Source: CAYZXK01 sp964482395
GTDB lineage: Bacteria > Planctomycetota > Phycisphaerae > UBA1845 > Fen-1342
NCBI GenBank assembly: GCA_964482395.1
Contig: CAYZXK010000097.1
Coordinates: 1-24,303 of the forward strand
DNA length: 24,303 nucleotides
Direction of reading: 5' to 3'
In this document: positions 15,406 to 22,782 of the stretch, piece by piece
Layout: every line of letters starts with the position of its first letter
Numbering within the stretch: position 1 is the stretch's first letter
Program-made: the position numbers and the translations under genes
Notes under the pieces: model-generated
Databases searched by the model: none
What the model saw: the letters and a program-made list of their open reading frames with translations, nothing else
What the model was told of the DNA's origin: nothing

Positions 15406-15536
15406 GTTCGAGTGGATCGCTCCGTACGATGCGTCCATCGCGTGCGAATGGTTGCCCGGCCGGCGGATCGTCCCCCGCAGTGGGCCCCCTCGAGGAATGC
15501 TCCTGTTTCCGGCGCCGGGTTCGTCGAACTGATCGC

Positions 15537-16433
15537 ATGAAGTGGTCTCCGCAAACCATCCGACTGGTTGATATCGCCTGCAAGGAAGACCTTGGTCGGG
15601 CCGGCGACATAACCTCGGCTTTGCTTCCGGAAAGCGCCGCCGAGATTACCGGACGAATAGTTGCCCGTCAGCGCGGCGTGGTTTGCGGGCTGGAGCTGGG
15701 GCCGCTGGTGTGCCGGGCTTTCGCCAAGCGTCTGGGCCGGCCGATCCACTTTCTGCCGGCCGGCGCCGGCCAGGCCGACTTCAAAGACGCGGACCACGTT
15801 TCCGCCGGCACTTGCGTCGCGGTGGTCCGGGGCCCGAGGATCGTCGTCCTGGCCTGCGAACGCACGTTGCTCAACTTTTTGGGGCGCCTTAGCGGGGTCG
15901 CCACCCTAACCCGCCGCTTCGTCGAACTGGCTCGCCGGGCAAACCCCGAGGTCGCTGTTTTTGACACCCGCAAGACCTTGCCCGGCTGGCGCGAGCTGGA
16001 CAAGTACGCGGTCCGCTGCGGCGGCGGCACCAACCATCGGCACGGCCTCTACGACGCAGTGCTTCTTAAAGACAACCACTTGGCCGGCATCCCAACCGAT
16101 CGCTTGGCGAGCTTCATTTCGGAGGTACTCGGCCGGCTGACGTTGAGGCCCGATTTTGTGGAAGTCGAGGTGGACAACCTCGAGCAAATGGCCGAGGTCT
16201 GCCGCGTGCCGGACGTAAATGCCGTCCTCCTGGACAACTTCACTCCAGAGCAATTGCGGGCCGCCGTCGATTATCGCAACCGCCTGGGATTGGCCGGGAA
16301 GCTGGCCCTGGAGGCCAGCGGAGGGGTCACCCTGGAAAATATCGGCGAGATCGCCGCCACCGGCGTCGACCGCATTTCCGTCGGGGCCTTGACCCATTCG
16401 GCCGCCTGGCTCGATCTGGGACTGGACTTCTGA
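15537..16433 (+). CDS. nadC: Nicotinate-nucleotide pyrophosphorylase (carboxylating)
   Basis: NadC (quinolinate phosphoribosyltransferase) makes nicotinate mononucleotide from quinolinate and PRPP in de novo NAD synthesis. ATG at 15537 gives 298 residues, the usual length. Family motifs are all present: KEDLGRAGDITS at the N-terminus, ERTLLNFLGRLSGVAT, DTRKTLPGWRELDKYAV with basic substrate-binding residues, CGGGTNHRHGLYDAVLLKDNH, VEVEVDNLEQ, VLLDNF, EASGGV and ISVGALTHSA. The frame is open upstream to 15402, overlapping the glycosyltransferase stop, but those 45 residues are Ser/Arg-rich and unlike any NadC, so the later start is used although its ribosome-binding site is poor. The 131 bases before it hold no other gene. 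It converges with pyrF on the other strand, 35 bases apart, without a clear terminator between them. Confidence 0.96.
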   Translation: MKWSPQTIRLVDIACKEDLGRAGDITSALLPESAAEITGRIVARQRGVVCGLELGPLVCRAFAKRLGRPIHFLPAGAGQADFKDADHVSAGTCVAVVRGPRIVVLACERTLLNFLGRLSGVATLTRRFVELARRANPEVAVFDTRKTLPGWRELDKYAVRCGGGTNHRHGLYDAVLLKDNHLAGIPTDRLASFISEVLGRLTLRPDFVEVEVDNLEQMAEVCRVPDVNAVLLDNFTPEQLRAAVDYRNRLGLAGKLALEASGGVTLENIGEIAATGVDRISVGALTHSAAWLDLGLDF

Positions 16434-16468
16434 CCAACCACGGTCTGGGTCGGCGCCGGTATCGGCCG

Positions 16469-17404
16469 TTATCCCGCTTCGGGCCGGGTCAGGAGTGGTC
16501 GCAAATCGTCGGCAACCGCGTCGCAGGCGGCCGCAACTGCGGCTTGCCAATCCTGCCCGAAACGGGCCAGATAGGCCGGCTGACGAAACGCATAGATCAC
16601 CGAGCGGGAGGCGTTGATGACCGCCCCACGTCCGCCGGGCAGAAAGCACGGACCGCAACTCTCCGCCGTCGCCCCCTGGGCACCGTAGCCCGGTACCAGC
16701 CACGGCGTGCGCGGCAGAGCGGCCCGCAGCGCCGCCGTGCTGGCCGGATCCTTCGGCGCCACGACCGCTCCCACGCACGACAGGCCGCAGTTGCCGATCA
16801 GGCCAGGCTGATCACCCCAGCGGCGAACCAACTCCGCCAAATGCTGATAGAAACGAAGCTCCTGGCCGAACTCGTGGACCTGATCGGCACCGGGCTCGGA
16901 TGGTCGGACCAGCACATACACGCCTTTCCCTTCCTCCCGAGCCAGCTCGATGAACGGTCTTACGGCGTTTTCGCCGAGGTAGCCCGCCACGGTCACCGCA
17001 TCGGGGATGCATTCGGCCGGCACGTCCTCCAGTGACGGCCTGGCCAGGTGACCGCGGGCGTAGAGCTGAGCGGTCGAGCCGATGTCGCCACGCTTGATAT
17101 CGCCGATTACCAGTAGACCGCACCGGTGTGCGTGGGCCACCATGCGGTAGTACGCACTCAGCCCTTCGCCATAGAAAGCCTCGAAGAAGCCGGCATTGAT
17201 TTTCACTGCCGGCACCCGCCGCGCCACCAGCTCGATTATCCGACGTGAGAAGGACTCGATGGCCGCGACCGAAGTTGACAATCGCCGATCAGCCGGCTGA
17301 AGTTCCTGGGGCAGGTACTCCAGGACGGGGTCGATTCCGACCACGGCCGGCGTCGCCCGCGCCTGCACAGCCACGGCCAGGCGATCGGCAAAGTGCTCAG
17401 CCAC
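16469..17404 (-). CDS. pyrF: Orotidine 5'-phosphate decarboxylase, type 2
   Basis: PyrF converts orotidine monophosphate to UMP in the last step of de novo pyrimidine synthesis. The 311-residue length and layout are those of the longer type-2 subfamily rather than the ~240-residue type 1. VVGIDPVLEYLP opens the barrel, VKINAGFFEAFYGEG binds substrate, and the active-site motif GDIKRGDIGSTA holds Asp102, Lys104 and Asp107. TVAGYLGENAVRPF, VLVRPSEPGA, VPGYGAQGA and VINASRSVIYAF (phosphate-binding end) follow in order. All catalytic residues are intact. The start is GTG at 17404, with GAGG at 17416-17419 upstream (minus strand) separated by 11 bases. A strong hairpin (17422-17459) directly abuts this ribosome-binding site and may regulate translation. 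The upstream gene on the same strand, bcp, ends 148 bases away and is functionally unrelated. Confidence 0.95.
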   Translation of the reverse strand: MAEHFADRLAVAVQARATPAVVGIDPVLEYLPQELQPADRRLSTSVAAIESFSRRIIELVARRVPAVKINAGFFEAFYGEGLSAYYRMVAHAHRCGLLVIGDIKRGDIGSTAQLYARGHLARPSLEDVPAECIPDAVTVAGYLGENAVRPFIELAREEGKGVYVLVRPSEPGADQVHEFGQELRFYQHLAELVRRWGDQPGLIGNCGLSCVGAVVAPKDPASTAALRAALPRTPWLVPGYGAQGATAESCGPCFLPGGRGAVINASRSVIYAFRQPAYLARFGQDWQAAVAAACDAVADDLRPLLTRPEAG

Positions 17405-17421
17405 GCCGATTACCGCCTCAC

Positions 17422-17459
17422 GCGCTCAGCACCGGTGGTGATCTCCACCGGCTGAGTGC
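17422..17459 (-). promoter_or_regulatory. Hairpin abutting the pyrF ribosome-binding site
   Basis: On the minus strand CTCAG-CCGGTGG (17456-17445) pairs with CCACCGG-TG-CTGAG (17438-17425): twelve base pairs with a two-base bulge and a six-base loop, plus two more pairs beyond a single mismatch. The 3' arm ends two to three bases before the putative ribosome-binding site of pyrF (GAGG at 17419-17416). No T-run follows, so it is not a simple terminator. It is the strongest intergenic inverted repeat I found in the window. It could control ribosome access, stabilise the pyrF message or be a remnant of the bcp transcript end. Confidence 0.5.
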
Positions 17460-17552
17460 TCCTGGCAGCGCCCTGAGAAACCGCGCCCGCGTCGGTGGAA
17501 ATATCGGGCCTGCCAGCCGCCAACCCATCCGCGACCCCGCCTAGTTCGCCTT

Positions 17553-18422
17553 TCAGCGGGCTGTCAAACGTGCCAGCACTTCGCGCTCGTGGCCCTCCGG
17601 CCGCACATTCTGAAAACAGTGCTCGACACGCCCGTGCGGGTCGATCAGAAACGTCGTCCGAGCAACGCCTGCGGAAATCGTTCCCTGCCGGCGTTTCTCC
17701 ACCCACACCCCGTAACGCTCGGCCACCTGGTGACCGTCGTCGGAAAGCAGCGGAAAAGTCAGCCCATACTTAAGTGCGAAACTCCGGTGACTCTCCACCG
17801 AATCCGGCGAAACGCCTAGAACCACGGCGTCGCAGTCGGCAAACTCGCCAAGCCGGTCGCGAAAGCCACACGCCTCAACCGTGCAGCCCGGACTGTCGTC
17901 CCTGGGGTAGAAGTACAGCACCACGCGCCGTCCGCGGTAGTCTGACAGGCTGTGGGTTCGCCCCATTTCGTCCGGCAGCGAGAAGTCGGGGGCTGCGTCG
18001 CCGACCTGCAACCTCGGCATCGGCGGAGCCCTGCCCAGGGGCACTGCTTCCGCATCCACGGTAGGACCCGACGATGTGTCTGGGCTGTCGAACTCTGACT
18101 GGGGAGCGCCTTGCGGTTGCGACGCGGGCGGCGTGATCGGCTCGGCCTCGACGACCGGAGGCGGCGTCACCGGCGGCGCGACCGGCTGGGGCGGCAGTTG
18201 CGGCCTGGGGCGAGCGACCCGCTTGCGCAGGCCCGTCGCGGCTCTCTTGGCCGGCGCCCTGGCCGCGCGTTTGACCTTCCGGGCAACTTTTTTCCTGGCG
18301 GCCTTCGTCACTCGTTTCGACTTGCGCGCCGCTCGCAAGCGCTTCGCAACTTTCTTGGTCGCTTTTCGCCTGACGACTTTGGCTCGCTTGGTCCCGCGTC
18401 GGGTAGCCTTCTTCTTTGCCAT
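17553..18422 (-). CDS. bcp: Bcp/PrxQ thiol peroxidase with N-terminal histone-H1-like tail
   Basis: A 289-residue two-part protein. Residues 137-289 are a complete Bcp (PrxQ) peroxiredoxin, which reduces peroxides using thioredoxin: VGDAAPDFSLPDEMG, VVLYFYPRDDSPGCT with peroxidatic Cys180, resolving Cys185 five residues on (CTVEAC), then VLGVSPDS and TTFLIDPHGRVEH. Residues 1-71 are 49% Lys+Arg (18 Lys, 17 Arg), otherwise mostly Ala and Val, with no acidic residue before position 92. This resembles bacterial histone-H1-like tails. Residues 72-136 form a Pro-rich then acidic linker. The tail is continuous with the enzyme. ATG at 18422 has GGGAG on the minus strand just upstream, supporting this start; Met135 would give a bare Bcp but lacks such support. 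I infer a peroxidase held on nucleic acid. A promoter-like pair lies about 100 bases upstream. Confidence 0.9.
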   Translation of the reverse strand: MAKKKATRRGTKRAKVVRRKATKKVAKRLRAARKSKRVTKAARKKVARKVKRAARAPAKRAATGLRKRVARPRPQLPPQPVAPPVTPPPVVEAEPITPPASQPQGAPQSEFDSPDTSSGPTVDAEAVPLGRAPPMPRLQVGDAAPDFSLPDEMGRTHSLSDYRGRRVVLYFYPRDDSPGCTVEACGFRDRLGEFADCDAVVLGVSPDSVESHRSFALKYGLTFPLLSDDGHQVAERYGVWVEKRRQGTISAGVARTTFLIDPHGRVEHCFQNVRPEGHEREVLARLTAR

Positions 18423-18495
18423 GGCGCTCCCTCGTGAAGAAGTGCAGAAACGGTCAGATGCACACCCTTTCCCGGCCGGCCTGGTGCCGACCGAT

Positions 18496-18510
18496 CCGCC
18501 CTTTTGGCGG
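18496..18510 (-). other. Short hairpin at the predicted bcp transcript start
   Basis: CCGCC (18496-18500) and GGCGG (18506-18510) flank a five-base loop. On the minus strand this is a five-pair GC stem at the very start of the message predicted from the promoter at 18517-18545. It may act as a 5' stabilising stem; it has no T-run and is not a terminator for the lipoprotein gene. Confidence 0.3.
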
Positions 18511-18516
18511 CCACAG

Positions 18517-18545
18517 ATTATGCCCAGCGGCGGTGACGGTCACAA
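18517..18545 (-). promoter_or_regulatory. Sigma-70-like promoter candidate for bcp
   Basis: On the minus strand TTGTGA (18545-18540) and CATAAT (18522-18517) are spaced by 17 bases, matching four of six and five of six consensus positions. The start site would be near 18510, leaving a leader of about 88 bases before the bcp ATG. It lies in the 266-base gap between bcp and the upstream lipoprotein gene, which otherwise holds nothing I recognise. Confidence 0.5.
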
Positions 18546-18688
18546 CTGTCGCGGCAGGTATTCTTCGTATGGCAGTACGGCTGAGATTGCGCCCGCCAAG
18601 CGGCTGGTTGGAGGTGGCGAGAAACGGATCTCCGTAACCGCGCACGGCTACCCGATTGCGGAACACCCCTCGTGCCCGGCACCTTTGC

Positions 18689-19288
18689 TCAGCGCTCCAG
18701 GCGGGACTTGCGTTGGCCGACCCTGCTCGGTCTTGGATCAGTCCCCACTATCACGCCGGACTCTGGCCTGGCCAGGTATCGGGAAGGCTTGGCGGGCAGT
18801 ACTCCGCCGATCTGAGCCGGTAGTGGATGCGCCGCAGTCGCCGGGCCGCCCCACCCAGCGACGCCGACGCCGCGGGTCGCCGCTCCGCGAATGCTTGCAG
18901 GCCCACCGCGGCCACTCATGGCGGTCCGGACCCCACCCCACCACGAGCCGATGGGTGCGCCGGGCTGTAGCCACAACTCGTTGTATGGTAAGAACTTGAA
19001 TTCGACCGCCGGTTGACCGATTGCCGCCGCCTCCTGGGGGGTAAGCTCGGGCTCCTTCAGAATTGGAACGAGCCGCGGCCCGGCTGGAGCGGCCGGCCTC
19101 TCCACCGCGACGGTTATCGGTACGCTCGGCTCGGCGGCGGCAATCGTCGGTAGCTCGTCGTGGCTGGGGGCGACCGTCACGGCCGCGTTGTCGCCGACGC
19201 ATCCCACCAGCCAGCAAGCGATCGACAACGCCAAAATGGTCGGGACGTGACGGATCGGGTACCGTGACTTGCTGGCCGCGGGTCGCAT
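18689..19288 (-). CDS. Small hypothetical lipoprotein
   Basis: A 199-residue protein I do not recognise. The N-terminus is a lipoprotein signal: basic residues (KSRYPIRH), a hydrophobic core TILALSIACW, and a canonical lipobox LVGC with Cys30. The mature part is rich in Ala, Pro and Gly. It has a compact segment around 75-115 (EPELTPQEAAAIGQPAVEF, then YNELWLQPGAPIG) that may be the only folded or conserved piece, followed by a Gly/Arg-rich, probably disordered tail. ATG at 19288 sits nine bases after the PabA stop and is preceded by GATGGGG, so the two genes are almost certainly co-translated. It is the last gene of the sppA-pabA unit. A role in the envelope is inferred from the signal only. 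An overlapping frame (18738-19295) lacks a signal or domain and is rejected. Confidence 0.7.
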   Translation of the reverse strand: MRPAASKSRYPIRHVPTILALSIACWLVGCVGDNAAVTVAPSHDELPTIAAAEPSVPITVAVERPAAPAGPRLVPILKEPELTPQEAAAIGQPAVEFKFLPYNELWLQPGAPIGSWWGGVRTAMSGRGGPASIRGAATRGVGVAGWGGPATAAHPLPAQIGGVLPAKPSRYLARPESGVIVGTDPRPSRVGQRKSRLER

Positions 19289-19297
19289 GCCCCATCG

Positions 19298-19885
<588 letters not shown>

Positions 19886-21007
19886 TCACCAGCCCGGGGC
19901 CCACATGTATAGCAATTGCGGCGAAGGATTAGTCAGCCAATCCGGCAGCTCCACGTTGATCAGGTTGACCTGGCCCGTGGCACCGTCAGTGTGAGAATAG
20001 ATGTTCGCCCGGTAAGCCAGCGGACGCCCGTACTGAACCACTTTTACTTTCAATCCGCCAATCCCGGCGGCCTGCTTGGCCGCGATGATGGCATCGTGCG
20101 GCGTGCCGATCGCGTCGACCAGCCCGCATTCTTTGGCCTCTGGTCCCAGGAAGACTCGCCCGTCGGCCAATTGCCGGAGCCGCTCCGGAGGCACATTCCG
20201 GCGGGCCTGGCCCACGACCGCCAGGAAGCGTTCGTACATTCCGTCGATCAATCCCTGGAATACCGCTCGTTCGCCTTCGTCCATCTCCCGGAAGGGCGAA
20301 CCCATGTCCTTGAAGGCCCCGCTCTTGATGACGTTCATGCGCAGCCCGATCTTGAGCATCGTGCCCGAGATTTCCGGGGCGATCATGACCACACCGATGC
20401 TACCGGTGACGGTGGTCGGCAGGGCGTAGATCCGGTCGGCCGCGCAGGCCAGGTAGTAGCCGCCGGAAGCTGCCACGTCCAGCAGCGCAGCGATGATGGG
20501 CTTGCCGGTCCGCTGCCGGAATCGGCCCAGCTCGGCGTACATCAGGTCGGTGGCGGTGACCCCGCCGCCCGGGGAGTTGATCCGCAGCACGACCGCCTTG
20601 ACGTTGGGGTCGCGGGCGGCCTTATCCAGCTTCTCGGTCAGCAGCGAGACCGGGTTCTCGCCGGCAATCCCCAGCAGCGAGGCCGAGCGGGTGTTCTGCA
20701 ACACCCCGTCCACATCGACCAGCGCGATCTTCCGGGTCGCCCAGACGCTTTCGCTCAGTACGACTTCCTCGGTCAGCCCCTGTTTGGCCGGCACCGGCGT
20801 AACCACGAACGAGGTCGGACCGCAACCGGCCAGCAGCAGGAAGGCCGCGCACGCGATCACAGCCACGTAGCCGCCGCCCCGGCCTGCCGATCCGGTCCTC
20901 GCACATACTGCCGGAGGCCAAGTCGCCGACTTGACCGCCAACCCTGTCCCGTCACTGGTGGATGCCGTCAGTTCAGCAGCACCGATGCAGCTTACAGACT
21001 CTCTCAT
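19886..21007 (-). CDS. sppA: SppA-type signal peptide peptidase (S49), predicted lipoprotein
   Basis: A 373-residue S49 serine protease of the short, single-domain SppA type, which degrades cleaved signal peptides at the membrane. Catalytic Ser181 lies in DVAASGGYYLA and Lys233 in SGAFKD; their 52-residue separation equals that of the Ser147/Lys199 dyad of B. subtilis SppA. RINSPGGGV and TVTGSIGV are also typical. The anchor is unusual: instead of a plain transmembrane helix there is AVIACAAFLLLAGC, a lipobox with Cys62, suggesting a lipoprotein on the periplasmic side. ATG at 21007 has GGGAG five bases upstream on the minus strand; an ATG at 21040 is also in frame. Either leaves an odd extension of about 45 residues before the hydrophobic segment, so GTG at Val48 is another possibility, though with a weaker site. 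It leads the sppA-pabA-lipoprotein unit and is divergent from the metallopeptidase gene. Confidence 0.9.
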   Translation of the reverse strand: MRESVSCIGAAELTASTSDGTGLAVKSATWPPAVCARTGSAGRGGGYVAVIACAAFLLLAGCGPTSFVVTPVPAKQGLTEEVVLSESVWATRKIALVDVDGVLQNTRSASLLGIAGENPVSLLTEKLDKAARDPNVKAVVLRINSPGGGVTATDLMYAELGRFRQRTGKPIIAALLDVAASGGYYLACAADRIYALPTTVTGSIGVVMIAPEISGTMLKIGLRMNVIKSGAFKDMGSPFREMDEGERAVFQGLIDGMYERFLAVVGQARRNVPPERLRQLADGRVFLGPEAKECGLVDAIGTPHDAIIAAKQAAGIGGLKVKVVQYGRPLAYRANIYSHTDGATGQVNLINVELPDWLTNPSPQLLYMWAPGW

Positions 21008-21018
21008 GGCGACTCCCG

Positions 21019-21047
21019 TTGGCTGGCGACCGCCGGTCATCTATACT
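21019..21047 (+). promoter_or_regulatory. Sigma-70-like promoter candidate for the metallopeptidase gene
   Basis: TTGGCT (21019-21024) and TATACT (21042-21047), 17 bases apart, match four and five of six consensus positions. The start site would be near 21054, leaving about 40 bases of leader before the ATG at 21094. The pair lies in the short divergent region with sppA; the reverse reading of the same AT-rich spot (TATAGA) could serve sppA but has no good -35 box. Confidence 0.5.
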
Positions 21048-21093
21048 GCACCCACGGCCGACTTGACTGGCTGGCAGAGGTGCATCAGCCGGG

Positions 21094-21468
21094 ATGATAC
21101 GAGTTTCCGCCCGCGATTTCGACCGGGCCGTGGAGCAGGCCCTGGCGGCATTGCCGCCTGAGTTCCGCCGCTACCTGGAAAACGTCATCATCGAAGTTCG
21201 TGGCCGCCCCGACCGCAAGCTGATGAAAGAACACGGTGTGCCGGACGACCTGCTGGGGCTGTATCTCGGCGTGCCCCTGGAGGAGAAAGGGCCAGCCCAG
21301 CCGCCGGTGCCGGTCCCCGACCGAATCCTGATCTTCCGCGATAATCTGTGTGAAATGTGCGAATCCTGGGACGAACTCGTGGAAGAAATAGGGACGACCG
21401 TACTCCACGAAATCGGGCATCACTTCGGGCTGGACGAGCAGCGGCTGGAAGAGCTGGGCTTTGAGTGA
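21094..21468 (+). CDS. Zincin-like metallopeptidase family protein (DUF1025 type)
   Basis: A 124-residue minimal zincin (PF06262-type, often annotated metallopeptidase family protein). The zinc motif HEIGHH is in TTVLHEIGHHFGLDEQRLEELG, with His105, Glu106 and His109 as the expected zinc ligands and catalytic base. Preceding family features are the N-terminal FDRAVEQALAALPPEFRRYLENV helix region, a VIIEV strand, LLGLYLGVPLEEK and RILIFRDNL. Length and order match the family. The substrate is unknown, and it has no signal peptide, so it should be cytoplasmic. Its stop overlaps a GTG of the next frame (GTGA at 21465-21468), so it is translationally linked to the secreted repeat protein after it. 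Confidence 0.9.
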   Translation: MIRVSARDFDRAVEQALAALPPEFRRYLENVIIEVRGRPDRKLMKEHGVPDDLLGLYLGVPLEEKGPAQPPVPVPDRILIFRDNLCEMCESWDELVEEIGTTVLHEIGHHFGLDEQRLEELGFE

Positions 21469-21476
21469 GGGCAGTT

Positions 21477-22739
21477 GTGGAGAGCGACTATTCAAGATGC
21501 GGGAAGCGCGGGTGCGGGCGGTGCTCGCCGGCCGCGACCGTTGGGCGCCGGGACTGGTCGGGTTGGGCCTGTCTGTTTATGGCGGGGGCGGTCGGATTAA
21601 CGGGGCCGGCGGGCGCGGCTGGTCAGTCCTTGCCGGGGCCAGTCCACCCGTCGACTACCCAGTCGCAAGTCAGGGCTGAAAAGGAGCGCCAAGCGCAGGC
21701 CACCGCCCGGCGGCTGTGCGAAGCCGGCGCCAGGTACCTCTTATCGGCCCAGCAGGCCGACGGCGGCTGGGCTTCGCAAACCGGGCCGGGGGTGTCGGCC
21801 CTGGCGCTGAAGGCCCTGATTCAGGAGCCGGGCGTCGGGCCGCAACATCCGGCAGTCCGACGCGGGCTGGAGTTCGTGCTCCGCTCGCAGCGCGAGGACG
21901 GAGGCATTTACTCGGCCGAAGGCCTGCTGAAAAACTACGAAAGCAGTGTCGCCCTGGCCACCCTGGCCGCTCTGGGCGACCCGGCCTACCGGCCGCAGAT
22001 CGCCGCCTTGCAGAAGTTCCTGATCGACAACCAGTGGGATGAGGGCGAGGGCAAGTCGTTGGACGATCCCTGGTATGGCGGCGCCGGCTACGGCCAGGGC
22101 AAGCGCCCGGATTTGTCCAACACTCAGATGATGCTGGAGGCCCTGCACGACAGCGGCCTGCCGCCAGATCACCCGGTCTACAGGAAGGCGCTGGCGTTCA
22201 TTCAACGCTGCCAGATGCTCGGCGAAAACAACGACCAGGTGTTTGCGAAAGGGTCGCGGCAGGGGGGGTTCATCTACAGCCCGGTCAACGGTGGCGAAAG
22301 CAAGGCCGGCCTGATCGAAATCGACGGACGCACCGAGCTGCGCTGCTACGGCTCGATGACCTACGCCGGCTTCAAGAGCATGCTGTATGCCGGCTTGAGT
22401 CGTAATGATCCCCGGGTCCAGGCCGCCCTGAGCTGGATTAAACAGCATTGGACACTGGATTCCAACCCGAACTTCCCACAGGCCCAGTCCGAGGAAGGGC
22501 TCTTCTATTTCTACCATGTGTTCGCGCGGGCTTTGCAGGCCTGGGGCGAGCCGGCGATTGTCGACCAGACCGGCCGGGAGCATGTCTGGCGATCTGAGCT
22601 GGTCCACAAGCTGGCCGACATTCAGCGACCGGATGGAAGCTGGGTCAATGCCGCCGACCGGTGGATGGAGGGGCTGCCCGAGCTGACCACCGCTTACGCC
22701 CTGCTGGCCTTTCAGGCCGCCTATCCCGCCTCGCAGTAA
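21477..22739 (+). CDS. Secreted prenyltransferase/squalene-cyclase repeat protein
   Basis: A 420-residue protein with the alpha/alpha-barrel repeats shared by squalene-hopene cyclases and prenyltransferases. QW-like repeat cores are QQADGGWAS, QREDGGIYS and QRPDGSWVN, with linking helices such as VSALALKALI, SSVALATLAALGD and ELTTAYALLAFQAAYP. The acidic DxDD cyclase motif is not seen and the chain is shorter than a ~630-residue cyclase, so terpene cyclisation is unlikely. The N-terminus has Arg/Cys-rich residues then WACLFMAGAVGLTGPAGAAG, a probable signal peptide, placing the protein outside the cytoplasm. GTG at 21477 is preferred because AGGG (21468-21471) lies five bases upstream; GTG at 21465, overlapping the previous stop, is the alternative. 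Such exported repeat proteins are common in planctomycete genomes as uncharacterised proteins. Function is unknown. Confidence 0.85.
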   Translation: MESDYSRCGKRGCGRCSPAATVGRRDWSGWACLFMAGAVGLTGPAGAAGQSLPGPVHPSTTQSQVRAEKERQAQATARRLCEAGARYLLSAQQADGGWASQTGPGVSALALKALIQEPGVGPQHPAVRRGLEFVLRSQREDGGIYSAEGLLKNYESSVALATLAALGDPAYRPQIAALQKFLIDNQWDEGEGKSLDDPWYGGAGYGQGKRPDLSNTQMMLEALHDSGLPPDHPVYRKALAFIQRCQMLGENNDQVFAKGSRQGGFIYSPVNGGESKAGLIEIDGRTELRCYGSMTYAGFKSMLYAGLSRNDPRVQAALSWIKQHWTLDSNPNFPQAQSEEGLFYFYHVFARALQAWGEPAIVDQTGREHVWRSELVHKLADIQRPDGSWVNAADRWMEGLPELTTAYALLAFQAAYPASQ

Positions 22740-22782
22740 GCTCGGCGGCTCGTCGGCCGCGTTCCATCATGCCCGGCCGCGG

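Noticed and set aside
15402..15536. 45-residue upstream extension of nadC
   Set aside because: The residues are Ser/Arg/Cys-rich and unlike NadC N-termini, which begin near the KEDLGRAGDIT motif.
18738..19295. 185-codon frame overlapping the small lipoprotein on the same strand
   Set aside because: It has no signal peptide or domain and is Arg/Gly-rich, whereas the other frame has a canonical lipobox and is spaced nine bases from pabA.
19916..21097. 393-codon plus-strand frame opposite sppA
   Set aside because: It is antisense to an intact S49 peptidase with its catalytic dyad; the translation is low-complexity and domain-free.
22740..22782. Inverted GCCGCG/CGCGGC between the convergent repeat-protein and citF genes
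   Set aside because: Only six pairs with a 16-base loop and no T-run, too weak to call a terminator.
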